Source of the DNA: Microbotryum silenes-acaulis
Taxonomy: Eukaryota > Basidiomycota > Microbotryomycetes > Microbotryales > Microbotryaceae
Length of the DNA: 64,000 nt
Assembly (NCBI GenBank): GCA_003665825.1
Contig: QPFY01000005.1
Location: 1,178,001-1,242,000 of the forward strand
Direction of reading: 5' to 3'
Position numbers and translations under genes: made by a program. A model generated the notes under the pieces. The model was not told where the DNA came from and searched no databases. It was given only the letters and a program-made list of their open reading frames with translations. Below are positions 41,647-53,351 of the stretch, in pieces (the first letter of the stretch is position 1; the number at the start of each line of letters is the position of its first letter).

Positions 41647-42993
41647 TCATGCGGCTTGACCCAAGAAGTGCTGTTCGGGCGTCATGAAGCGTAAGCCGAC
41701 GCTTTTGGCAAACACTTAAAGAAAGAATCCGTAGTCAGTATGATTTCCCATGAGGCTGACGACAGACGAGTCGGATAGATTTCTCACCTAGGTCGACGTC
41801 GGAGTGATCTTTTGGACGACCCGGACCGGCTGCTCTGCCAGCTGCATCACCCACAAAGAAGGAACTTTGCCAGTCTGTTGAGATCATCGGGGATGAAGAC
41901 ATCAGATCTCCCGCGTGGTACGCGCTGTTCGTCCCAAGCATCGCACTCACCAATCTCGTCATGCTTCATCTCGGCCTCCTTCAGGAACCTCTGCCACATG
42001 CCTATGCCAACCCCTTTACGATGATGGTCCTTCTCCGTCGCGGCGAATATCCTCATGGGTATGTCCTTGAGTTTGGACGCGACGATGGTGGTCATCTTGG
42101 TCTTGAACCAGTCGAGTCGTTTGCCCTTGTAGTTTTGGTTCGAAAAGAGCAGGATCGAGAAGCTACAGGACGAGGGGAGGGGGGCTACGTCAGTTGACGC
42201 GGGGCGAGCGCAAAAGAAAAAGAGGGTATTTCCCGGGACGTACCCTTGACGATGCATCTCCCTGAGCTGATCAGGTACGTTCGGATGCCAGTACTGCCAA
42301 TCTGTCGCGCTGGTTGGGAACTTTGAGCCGTGGGTTTTGATGAGGCAGCCGTCGACATCGTACGCGGCGACTTTGGTGGGACGAGGGAAGACGGTCGTCT
42401 TGGAGGGGAGGTAGGAGGCGTAAAGGCAGGGTACTTGGGCGTTGAAGGATGGGTGCCAGCGTAGGGTCGAGGGGGAGGAGGTGGGTGAGGCTCGAGAGGT
42501 GGGTCCCCCGAAGAGCGGGAACGCTGCAAAGGGAGGAGCTGGTTCAGGCTTCGCATTCTCGGTTCGTTCGAATGAGAAGATGCATACGACGGGATGACTG
42601 ACTCTTGATGCTGGTCATGGTCGTCGTGATCCTTGGCTTTGAGCTCGGAGGACTGCTAGTCGAGATGGATGGTGCGACCTGTTCCTCCTTGGTGGATTGA
42701 TCAACTTGGAACGAGCGTTTCAGCGGCCGAGAGTTGAGGTGGTCGTTGGGTAGGGTGGTCGTGGTCGTGGTGGTCGTGGTGGTCGTGGTGGTCGTCGTGT
42801 GGATGGGCGCGACGTCGGCCGCTTCCGCTTCCACTTCCGCTGCTGCTGCGATCGACGCGATGTCACTGCCAGCTGCGACGTGCGCGACCAAGCTCAGCGA
42901 CGCGTCGTCTTGACCTTGATCGGACGTGACCTTGAGCGAGGTCGTGGCCAGCGTGGTGATGGGTACGTCGGGTCCGAGTTTGGGTATTGTCAT
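41647..42993 (-). CDS. PNKP: DNA 3'-phosphatase, PNKP/TPP1 type (phosphatase only)
   Basis: Removes 3'-phosphate from DNA strand breaks so that polymerase and ligase can act. HAD-family phosphatase: catalytic motif KVAAYDVDGCLIKTHG, then WQYWHPNVPDQL, motif II FSILLFSNQNYKGKRLDWFK, FAATEKDHHRKG with the conserved Lys, FFVGDAAGRAAGP with the last acidic motif, DHSDVDLVFAKSVGLRFMTPEQHFLG, and the stop three codons later. There is no P-loop kinase domain downstream, so the layout is like S. cerevisiae Tpp1 rather than human PNKP or S. pombe Pnk1. The N-terminal exon (42598-42993) is low-complexity and holds a run of about 15 Thr (ACC/ACG repeats). There is no FHA domain. Four or five introns; stop at 41647-41649. 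Confidence 0.86.
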
Positions 42994-43355
42994 GTGTGGC
43001 CCATGCGGTGGTGGTGACGGTCAGAAGGGGTGTGACAGGTCGAGCTCCTCAGTCCGAGTCGACGTCACTCGGAGGCTTCATTTGTTATTACAAGTCGAGC
43101 TAATCGCAATTCTCTCGCTCTTTCGTGTCGCGCGATCCGCTCCCGCTCAGCTGAGCAGTCCGGGTCTCGCCCTCGACGCTGCCCTTGAAAGCCCGTCGCG
43201 AGGCCACGTAAGCTCCAACATCACCCCACTTTCGTCCACGTAAGCGCTGAGCAGCTGACCCACAATCCCATCCCCGCTTCTCATCCTTCTTCCCCTGACC
43301 TGACCGCTGCTCTTTCCCGTTCGTCATCGGGTCGATCGACCACCTTCACTTCAAC
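42994..43355. promoter_or_regulatory. Divergent intergenic region between the PNKP-like gene and BLM10
   Basis: 362 bp shared by two genes read outward. No TATA box or repeat was recognised. Confidence 0.45.
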
Positions 43356-46300
43356 ATGCGCTCACAGCGTACCACTCGCACCCACCGAGGCACAGATCGA
43401 AGGGGTTCCTCCCTCTCCACCTCACCATCATCGCTCGACAGTAAGTCACACCTACCAGGCTGTCTGCTGCGGGCTTGAACGTGGCGCGAGTCGTCGTCAG
43501 TCGGCTTGCGTGGCCCCCCACACTCATTCGGTCTCCTCGCGCCCCTCTCGGCCAGATGCTGACCTCTTCTGCTTCTGGTGGGAATAGTGAGCGCTGCCGA
43601 AGAAGATGACATCTTAGAACTCGACAGCCCCGAGGCCGAGCCGATCGACTTGATCGAGGATGAAGAAGCCGACGACCTGCACATCCCCTCGTCCCCGTCC
43701 CACAAGAGAGGTCTCGCCGATGCAGCAACAGCAACAGCCTCGTCACCGACGAACAAGCAGAGCAAATTACCGAAACCGGTCGAGAAACCGAGGCATCAGC
43801 AGCTGCAGTATCAGAATGCGTTGCCGTACCCGGTCGAGTCCTTGCAGGAGATGGACCACAAGTTAGAACTGATCGTCAGGCGATTGATCGAGTGTGTCAG
43901 GGCCAAGGACTAGTAGGTTGCCGCTCTGATATCTTATGTCTGTGATCCAAGCCTGATTGTTGTCACATTACCCACAGTGACGTTGGATTCGTTCGTAAGC
44001 TTGCCAAGGACCACTTAGGTCGACTGCGCAGCAGAACTTTCGCTACGTTGAAAACTAAACTTGCCCCTCTACTTGCTCTTTCTAGAATGGAATCATCGGC
44101 TAGAATGTTGGACCTCGCTCAAGTACCCGATGCGGCGAGACATCCGTGCCAAGCTCACCAAACTCTACTTTGAGCTCTCGGTCCTCCCCGGCATGGACGC
44201 TCGGCTTGTGGACATCGCGGCCAACATGACCATGTCCTTGCTCGAAAACAAGAAGCGGATCGACATCACCGATATGCAACTGCCCTGGAGGCCCATATAT
44301 GCAATCCTCGAAAAGGAGCTGTTCCCCAAGCAGAGAAAGACTGGGCTCACGTGAGTCGTGGCCTTTGACGTTGAGATGGGCCGATGCGGATATCATGCTT
44401 AATTGACACAATTCTCATTCGGTCAGAAATGTCTCGGCGACCTTGCTCTCCCTGACCGAGTTCTCGCAGCGTTTCTTCCCGCCTCACGAGATCCCCGCCA
44501 TGCTCGAAACGTTCCTGCCTCGCCTTTCGTCATCCCTCAACTCGATCCTAGCGACCCAGGCCTTTTGCTCTCACTTCCTCCCTCTGTCCCATCCCCAATA
44601 CTACCTCCAAGCCGTGTTCAAACTCTGGGGCGCCTTCAACTCGTCGATCTGGGACGAGCAGTGGCTCGACATGATGGAACGACTTGCGATCCGGCATCTC
44701 GACCCCGCCGTCAGCGATCCCGAAATCGTAGACGAGTTGCGCAAGGCCGCTCGGTCAAGGAGAGAGTACGTTGAGGAGAAGACGCGTTTCGAGGACCTGT
44801 TACCCCCGTTGGTGTCGAGACCATCATGTGAGAAGGACGTGGCCATGGAGGATGCTCCGACCATAGCACACTCCCCGAGCTCTTCCGAATGGAAAGGGAT
44901 ACGTAAAGACGTCGGAATCTTCACCGACGAGCAGTTCTCGTTGATCATGACCAAGTTCCTGCGCGCTACGGGCGTGCCCGTCGGGGGTGGGAGTCGAGTC
45001 GGTGCCGAAGGGGTCGCCGCGACGGATTTTGCCACGTCCGACGCATCGGCCAGTGGTTCTTCCTTGACGATGAAACGACCTGCGGACCGGTTCGCTTCTT
45101 TTGCTGCTATCATCGTGCATTCGATGGCCGTAGATGCGCCTGCTTCCGGGACGACGCCGATGCCGAGTCGACCGGCAAGTCCCGTCACGACGGCCAAAAA
45201 GCAACAGAAGAACTACCTCGCCGGATCGAAAGCCCTCGATGCATTGGCCAAACTTGTTCAGGCCACCGAAGGCTTCTTTCACCCTTCCAACTATGGAGCA
45301 TGGGCCCCGAATCTGGGCCGCTTCTTACAAAACGTGACGTGGGAGTTCCACAAGCGCACGAAAGAGGAGGAACGAGCGGACTGCAAGACACCGATGGAGT
45401 GGCGTCTGACCCCGACGATTCGACTCGAGTTTGTCAGGACGATGCGCACCGTCGCCTTGCTGTCCATGTTTTCCCGGGATCCCATGACGATCGCGAACGC
45501 TCAAGCGGCGCTCAAGTTGATGGGGTACCTCGAACCCGACCTCATCTTCCCCGCATTGCTGGAACGAGCGTATCCTGCACTCGAGACCTTGCTCGAGACA
45601 CATCGTACGACGGCTTGTATCACCGCCTTGTCAACTGTTTCGCCGCCGCTCATCTCTCGCTCCGTCTACCCCGCCGGAGCCAAGAACTTGGTCCCGCTGC
45701 TCGAGCTGTGCTTGCCCGGCCTCGACGTCAACGACCCGATCAAGACGATGTCGACGGCGATGTTCGTCATTCAAGCGGTCACTTCGATCATGGTCGACGA
45801 CTTGACGCGGCCCGAGCTTCAGTCCGCTTACGAGTCGGAGCCTGACGGACAGACAGAGTTGGATGCGCCAGCCATCGTGCTCGAAGGCGAAGAGCCTAAG
45901 CTGTCGAAGCATGAAGAGGACGAGGTCGTTCGCATTTCGACGGCTGGTTTCCCAGAATGGGTTTCGAGCTTCTTCCGCGCCGTCTTGGTCGTCTTCGACT
46001 CACTTCCCGAGCCGGGCAAGAACCAACGCAACGGTGGCAAGATGGAAGACCAGATGACGCAGACGATGATTGCGGCGTGCGATTTCGTTTGCTCGCAGCT
46101 GTCACCGCCCTTGTTCGAGCTTGCTTTGGGCATCATCTTCAAAGAAGTGACGTCGAACGTGAGATCCAATTCGGCCCGAGTCGTCTCGCAGCTCGTGTCG
46201 TGCTTTGCTCGCGCCAACTCGGCACAGACGCTCAAGCTCTTCCTTCCATTATGCGACGATCATATTCGTCTCGAACTCGAAGGAGGCGCCTCGTCGACGC

Positions 46301-49300
46301 GCACGACCTCAACCAGCAACGTCATCGAGTCAGACGTGTCGCTGCATTGGTGGATCGGCCTCCTCACAGGCGCAATCACGAACGGAGGAGCGGCATTGCT
46401 GCAACACAAGGATCAACTGATCGCGTTGCTCAAGTATATGATCGAGAACTGCAAGAGCGAGCGGGGATACACGACGTCTTCGAGAATCTTGGCCCTGCTA
46501 CTCGTCTCGTTGACGAACGTGTGGGTCAAGGATTATCGGTCCGTCAACGCCGAGGAATGGAATAGCGAAAGCTGGAGGGCCCATCACCACCAACGATGGG
46601 GGCGGTTGTACGAAGTCACGGATGTCAAGATCGAATGGCACGTTCCGTCGGATGACGAGATCAGTTTCGCTCTCGAGCTATTGCGGGAAATTGTTGAACC
46701 GGCCATGAACGCACTCGAGGCGCTGCAGCGCGAGTCGACGCAAGAGGGCTTCAATCGCTCGACTGTTTGGACGAACGACTTCTGTCGATACTGCAACGTC
46801 GTTCGATCGGCCTTGTCTGGCATCCCGGCATTGGCGTGGCTACCTACACCGACTGAGCGAGGAGCGGTCGCCTCGGACGCGGGTGACGAAGTCCCCGAGT
46901 TCATCGACCACATGCCGCACTGTCTTTCGGGAATATGCCTCACCGACCCTTCGGATCCCCGGCACTCCTATGTCGTTAGCCTTCGTGATCGAGCAGGTCA
47001 TCTCTTCCACGAAGCCGTCGCAACGCTGAAAAGCAGTGCTCAAGACGATTCGATCGACTGCGTCAAGATGCTCATTTCCTCGATCCGCGTTCTCGAGTTG
47101 GAGTATCCTTGCATACATACGCACTACGGTGATATCAAGAAGACGTACGATTTCGCGTTGACGATCTCGAGGACGACGAGGAATCAGAAGCTGTTCCCTA
47201 GGTGAGTTTCTAGAGCCGGAGCGTGGTATTGAACATGCTGATTGACTGAAACGATCATCGATGCAGATTTGTGTGGGTTCGTCGCGCGGCCCTTTATCAT
47301 GCCTCTCGCATGCGCCTCAATTCGTTCTACCGCAAACGGACGCCACTCGACGATCTACTCATCGCTGATCTGTGCGAACTCTCGCTCAGCTCCTACGTCC
47401 AAATCCGTAAGGCGGCTCAAAAGGGACTTGACTCGATGATCTCGTACTTTGATGGGACGCGCACGCTCATCTACCCTCGACTGTTTGAGGCGCTTCAACC
47501 GGGAACGGACCACGATGTCATGAAGGGCGCCCTGTTCGTGTTGGGCAGCAAGGCGACTCAGAACATGGCGATCCTCGACTGGCGCTTCACGGGCAAGTAC
47601 CTCGAGACGATGCTCGCTTGCTCACATCAGGAGCGTCCGTCGGTCCAGAATCTAGTCAAGCAGATCACACACGACTTCGTCATTCGCTTGGCCGAGCCTT
47701 CGACACTTAAGGCCGCCGTCGACTCGGAATCGCTCAAGTCGGCGGCCGATGACCTTGAGCGCCTGATCACCTATCCGGAGGATTTGGATTTAGTGGCTCG
47801 CGTTGCTGGCAAAGCGACGGGCCGTATGGATCAAAAGAACGAGGCGTACGATCAACTTCTGCCCATTTTGCTCGGGATCGCTCAAGCCTCGACGACGCAT
47901 TGGCGCTATTCGTTGACCTCGACTCGACTCTTGCGTGCTCTCGTCCGTCGGGATCAACCGATGCGACCCGATTTGGCGGGCTACATGGCCGAACAGCTCA
48001 TTTCGGACCTGCCCAACCAGCGCGCTCACTCGATGCTCGCGCTCACCAAGATTCTTCACTTTGTCAAACTTCGCACGGCATGCGGTGGGTCGAGCGAGAA
48101 GCTGTTGTTGCAGCAGACGAGCAACCCATTGCGCAAGAAGGTCAAGCTCGAACGCCCCTTGCCGGAGGATTTCACGGAGAAGTTCATTGAATCGTTCTCC
48201 AAGCCTTTGGGCCCCGACACGCTGTTGATGGACAAGAACGCGACTGGGTGGCTGGTGTGGGGTGACAGCGTCGAGTTTTACGAGGTCCCGCCCGAGGAGG
48301 CGTCGGCGATCCTGTGGGATCCGACTTCGGCCGAGACAATTGATCGGTTGCGCGACATCATCGTTCAGCCGTCGTGGTGGGAGACGTTTTCAAGCCACCT
48401 CGCGATGGAGAAGACGATTGACTACCTCGCCGCCGACGCCATCACACTCGTCAAATCGATCTTCCAGATCTTCGAAGATGCGCCCTGCGAGCTGATTCAA
48501 CCGATCATCGATGGCTTCATCGCGGACCGAGCGGATCGGCACAAGCAACGCGCTGCGGGAGAGCTCATCGGTGGTATGGTCCGCGGGAGCAAGCACTGGC
48601 CGCTGCAGAAGCAACGCAAGCTGTGGGAATGGCTTGGTCAACGTCTCCCCGGTATCTTCCAGGGTATCACGCCCGAGACGCAGCTCGCTTGGGAGATGTG
48701 TGCCGAGTACATCTTAACATCCCGCGATCCCCGTAGGAATCAGCCTCTCGTCGATTACTTGACCTCGCTCACGATCGACGCCGAGTCTTCCGAAGCTTTC
48801 AACACGTCCAAGCAGCAAGATCTCGTCGGAACGGCCATGAAGGCGCTCGGTTGGCACTTCACCCCGTGGGCCGACAAGTACATCGAGATGTACAGCCAGC
48901 ACCTCGACCACCCGTACCAAGAAGTCCGTGGAGCCGTGGCCGATAATCTACGAAGTCTATCCGAGCTGCGCCTCCATCCCTCGTACCCTTCGGTAGAAGT
49001 GTTCTTGCGTGAATGCGAGACGCCGGAAGGAGCGAACGCGCTCATGCATGTCGATGCTTCGTACGAGGCGCGCGTCGATGACTTTGGCGCGAGACTGAAG
49101 ATGTGGCGCGAGTTGAGGCAACCCACCGCGCAGGGGACGCAGACGTATGACAAAGCCGCTTTGACGAGTAAGTCGAAGTCTTTTCCACTTGAAGGTTACT
49201 GTAAAAGCGTACTGACTGTAACCTGTGCCTGACTGCGTACCCTGTGCTTGACTGCAGTTTTGTCCTGGCTCTGGACGAGCATGAGCGACTTCCGCATCGC

Positions 49301-50323
49301 CACGGCGTACCCTTTCATCACCAAGCTCTTGCCCGAGATCTTCCACATGCAGGAGATCCTTGACAACGACGTGAGTCACTTCTGTCCGGCTCTTTGACCT
49401 TGTACGCTTTATTGACGCTTGTGGAGTGCGCCCAACACAGGAGCTCAAGGGAACCGCGGGTCGCGTGCTCATTGCGGCTGCCTGTCTGCCGTATCCCATC
49501 GAGATGACTCACCCTCTCATGACTCAGTTCCTGGATCTGCTCCGGAACAGCCCCAGTTGGCGTACACGCCTCGACGTGCTCGGCCCGCTCCAGGTTTACT
49601 ACTTCCACAACATCTTCAACCTCGACCACGAGCTTGTCGCCGAATTGCTGGAGGCGCTGTGCGACCTCTTACGAGACCCCAAGATCGAAGTGCGCGAAGC
49701 CGCAGCCAAGACGTTGTCCGGTATCGTCAGGTGCTCACAAAGGTCGGCGATCATGTCGCTCTCGACGAGGTTCTTGACGGTTCTTCGAGCGACCAAGATC
49801 CCCAAAAGACGTGATGCGGCGGGTGTCGAAGTTGCAACCTACCAAGAGGCATTGACGATCGCTCGTGAGTGGGGGCTCGAGCCATCAGCCGTGGAACGCG
49901 GTAGGCTAATTCTCCCTTCGTTCAACCCATAGACTCCGCCGTTCTGGGTGTCTCCTCGCTCATCAACGCATTCCCTTACGAGGTTCCCACCTTTGTACCC
50001 GCTCTTTTGATCGAGATGGCCACAAAGCACGCGTCTTCGCCCGTCCCTATCTCTACCACCGTCCGACAAACCCTCGCCGACTTCAAACGAAGTCACACTG
50101 ACTCGGTGAGCTACAAGCTGGAGATGATCCATTTTTGAGGATAACAGCTGACGCTCAGACTTTACGCAGTGGACTGAGGACCAAAAACAGTTTACTGAAG
50201 ACCAGCTGGTCGACCTACACGACCTGTTGACTGGTTCCTCGTATTGTGAGTTATCAGTTATCACAGCATGCTTCCTCATTGCAATTGCCTGACGCCTTCG
50301 TTCGCAAATTTGCAGATGCATAA
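43356..50323 (+). CDS. BLM10: Proteasome activator BLM10/PA200
   Basis: Very large HEAT-repeat solenoid that caps the 20S proteasome and stimulates ATP-independent proteolysis. Start MRSQRTTRTHRGTDRRG at 43356; the next exon is acidic and then reads YQNALPYPVESLQEMDHKLE. A 17-nt microexon (43978-43994) supplies DVGFV and is needed to keep frame with WNHRLECWTSLKYP. Two long exons (about 44427-47201 and 47266-49167) carry most HEAT repeats. The last exon is only ATGCATAA (50316-50323). Joined to TAT T it gives a protein ending SSYYA, that is Tyr-Tyr-Ala, the HbYX docking motif known for Blm10/PA200. Eleven exons give about 2,050 residues, near the family size of 1,800-2,150. PA200 bromodomain-like features were not checked. 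Confidence 0.92.
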
Positions 50324-50432
50324 TTTGTCTCGGCCTCCTCTCAACGCTGCGAACTTGGGCTCCTTACGAGCACCAATCGTCGCCCTGTATCTTAACCTCG
50401 CGGAGTAGTTTCTCTCTGCGCAAAATACCGTG

Positions 50433-50630
50433 ATGCAAATCTTCCGTTCGATTACTTGGATGACCTCGAGCTATATTATGCTCTCAATTTCGAACAGTTC
50501 CGCCAAAGAGGACATGGGAGCCGTTGCGGCACTCCGCAAAGCTGGCATCTAGATTTATGACGATTTCAAGGGCATGAAGGACGCTACAGCTCACATCAGC
50601 GCGATAGAAGCAATTCGTAGCCACTACTAG
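50433..50630 (+). pseudogene. Possible decayed ORF fragment
   Basis: A 66-codon frame starting ATG and ending TAG with one internal TAG (50550-50552). The part after the internal stop, YDDFKGMKDATAHISAIEAI, looks like genuine protein sequence. A second frame (DLPFDYLDDLELYYALNFEQF in style) is also open over the first half. No family recognised; it may be a relic of a duplicated gene, or chance. Confidence 0.2.
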
Positions 50631-50690
50631 AAAAAGGAGGCGGCTCTCAGTGCCAGCAAAAAGCTCCCGGTTTTTGGAAATTGGGTGCGA

Positions 50691-50859
50691 GTCCGGGGAT
50701 GCTGCCGCGATGATCCACGGTCACATCACAACCCTCCCATGAACCCCCCGCGCTTTTGAGACCGTTCTGGGATCGTCCTGGAATCAAATCAGAATCCGCG
50801 CGCCTTGTGCAGGGATAGCCCCGGTATGATCGTGCATCATCGCGGCAGCATCCAGGGAC
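50691..50859. repeat. Near-perfect 29-bp inverted repeat, 111-bp spacer
   Basis: Arms 50691-50719 and 50831-50859 are reverse complements at 26 of 29 positions, sharing an uninterrupted core of about 19 bp (ATCATCGCGGCAGCATCC region). Weak complementarity extends outward (CAGCAAAAAGC near 50655 with TTTTTTGCTCTGG near 50913). Confidence 0.75.
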
Positions 50860-51985
50860 GTGCGCAAGCCCCTCCCCAAGCCATCCCACCACGATTTCCA
50901 GCAAAATATTATTTTTTGCTCTGGAGTGGGCCGAATTTTCGGCTGTAATGCAGACGGTGGATCTCGGAAATCGCTGTATCACCTACCACTGTGACAAAAC
51001 GTATGCAGACGTTCGTCCCTCTTCGTTGTGACCACCCCCCTGGGGGGGCGGGTCCACGGCCCCTGATAATCCGAAGCCCCTATCCCGGACGACTACAGGT
51101 AGCAGTACCCTTCCCTAACATACAAAAGGACCTATGCGTCTCACCCCGCGAGTTACTGCGGCAATTGCGCAAGCACTACTGCCAAGTCGAGTTCGGAGTC
51201 GGTGACTCGTGAGACAGGTTGTTGCCTCTTCGAGTCTGACTCTTTCAAGTCGTGGCCGGTGTGGCCGTAGTTGGGCGAAAGGCCAGGCCCTCGGTCGCGC
51301 CGTCACCTAGCGCCCGTCACTCTGGACTCGACGACGATTGGCACCTCATTACCGACAGGGTCACCTGCCCAGGCTTCAAACGGCATCTACCCAGGCTTTC
51401 AACTACACACTTTCCTTAACCTGCAAAAAAGAGCATGTGCCTTAGAATCAGGTACGAGCCTGACTCTGGATCGCGAAAGAAAGCGCAGCAAGAATATTTG
51501 CTGGGCACGGCCGACCGGGAGCCGGCGTCGGAAGAGGGGAGCTTCCTCCGACATCTTGAAAGGCATTCGTGGTGTCATCGTTTTGACGGGTGGAGCGAAA
51601 ACATCTGCATTTGGTGTCTCTTGTCCGTTGACCCACGATTAGGATTGATATTGTAGGAAGGGCGAACTTATGTTCACGTTCTCCCAAGTGACATTACCTT
51701 CAATAACAACGGGCCGATCTAAAGATACTCTTGCCAAAGCCGTTGGAGATGCGCCGGCCTCCGCAATGCTTCGGGCTGGACAAGCCCTTTCGCCCCTTCG
51801 CGCCCGCGCCCGCGTGAGCGAGATGTGTCAGTTGTGGGGTCGGCCCACGTTAATTGAAATCAGGTCCACAACGTGTTGCACATCATCCGGATGTGCAAGA
51901 TTTCCACCTTCCCTCTTCTCCCCCTACATCTTCTCTCACCCACAGTCTTCCCGCGTCAACAGTCACTCGTTTTTCCACACCCATC

Positions 51986-53351
51986 ATGACGCGATGGATG
52001 TATGCTGTGTTGTGTGCCTTGGTCCTGCCGCTTAGTTTCGCACAAGGCGGTCCTTCCCGAACGGTCTCCGAGGATTCCGAGCAAGCCTTCGAGGTGCACC
52101 AGAGGCGGGCGGCGATGACCCAGCTTTCGAGGGGGCAGTACATGCAGTCCGGCAACATCAACTCGAACCTCCGCTGGCAAAGCTCTGGCGAATTGAACGC
52201 TGGCTCGTGCCCATCTCTTGGAGGGACCATGACCATCAGGGTGAGATTTGGAGCTTTTGATCCGTCCATCGACTCTTGGCCCTCGCGCGCCGACGCGCGG
52301 CCGTGCGAGGCGATCGCCGCCCGACCTAAACTCTCCAGTTGGGTGATAATAATCAGACTAACCAAATCCACGATCTCCATCGCGTCGCCGCCTCATTCAG
52401 AATTGCTACCAACTGTTTCTCGAACGACGCGGTATGCTTCAATCGACAACTCAAAGCTCTTCGACATCCAACCGATTGTTACGCCGAGCCAGTCTCGAGG
52501 ACCAGGCTGCTGCGGATGATACAAAGTTGGACCTTTACTACCGCGTCTTCCCCGAGCAAGCCAAGTACCGATGGATGGCCAGCCCCATGGTCATGGTCGG
52601 TGGTCTGTACCGACGACAAGCTCCTGCTTGCCCCGTCGACAATACTACCACGACGACGCCCGGTGGACCGACTCAGACGCCGACCGTTTCGCCTCGTCAG
52701 CGCGTCGAATTCCTGACCTGGCCCGGAACGACGCCCAACCAAGTGTGGTCTTACACTTGGAAGAGTTACCAGTCCGCGGATACTAAGAGCACCAACAACT
52801 TCTTCCACGCTTGGCGTAAGTCGTCGTCACCGCGTCCCGCTTGTCGATGTTGTCTCTTTCAGAAAGTTGGAGCCTTTCGAGCTGACCGCCTCGCGTGCCT
52901 TACCAACTCGCAGAAATCTTGCGTCGTGATGGTTGCGGTGGACCCGTCATCACGCAAGACTATGTCGGCGACAAAGTCCAGATCAATGACATTGTTCGCG
53001 GTTGCAAGGGCTGCACGTCCATGCCTCTCAAGTAGGTCTTGGCTCCGCGCACCGAACAATGCCCAAGTGCCTTCGGACTGACATCATTCGCACCTCTCTG
53101 CCATCAGGAACTGGGTTGGAAAGACCATCATTCACACCATGAAGGTCAAGTACGGCTTGTCGGGATCGATCACCTATCAAGCCGTTGATACCAACAACCG
53201 CAAGGTACCATTGCTCAAGTACGCGGTCGCCAAGGGCGACATGGGCAGTTCGGCCAGTTTCAAATTCGGCATGTACCGCGCCGTCAACTCGCAATTGAGG
53301 GCAGCGACGTCCTGGTATGGTGAATTCGCGGCGACCAAGATTTCGGGTTGA
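51986..53351 (+). CDS. Secreted jelly-roll protein, polysaccharide-lyase-like (paralogue A)
   Basis: Exons 51986-52240, 52401-52815, 52914-53031 and 53108-53351 give 343 residues. A signal peptide is clear (MTRWMYAVLCALVLPLSFAQ). Then QYMQSGNINSNLRWQSSGELN, CPSLGGTMTIR joined to NCYQLFLERRGMLQS, a linker with Thr run and PTQTPTVSP, and the C-terminal core: WSYTWKSYQS, NNFFHAWQILRRDGCGGPVI, WVGKTIIHTMKVKYGLSGSI and SASFKFGMYRAV. The HxxQ-GP segment and the late KFGxYR strand recall the beta-jelly-roll fold of heparin-lyase-I/PL14/PL20-type polysaccharide lyases. Catalytic activity is not shown. The substrate could be an extracellular or cell-wall glycan (inference). Its closest relative in the window is the convergent gene at 54526-56014. 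Confidence 0.75.

Larger units (their letters stand above)
50324..51985. other. Gene-poor 1.66 kb region with repeats
   Basis: Flanked by BLM10 and the first secreted-protein gene. It looks lower in GC than its surroundings. It holds a broken ORF (50433-50630), a long inverted repeat (50691-50859), G/C runs at 51031-51052, and two loosely similar stretches near 51100-51150 and 51400-51445. No transposase or reverse transcriptase was recognised. The last part (51880-51985) should contain the promoter of the next gene. Confidence 0.5.

Noticed and set aside
50260..50290. Alternative BLM10 acceptor at 50260
   Set aside because: Gives a C-terminus without Tyr-Tyr-Ala; the acceptor at 50315 restores the known BLM10 ending.
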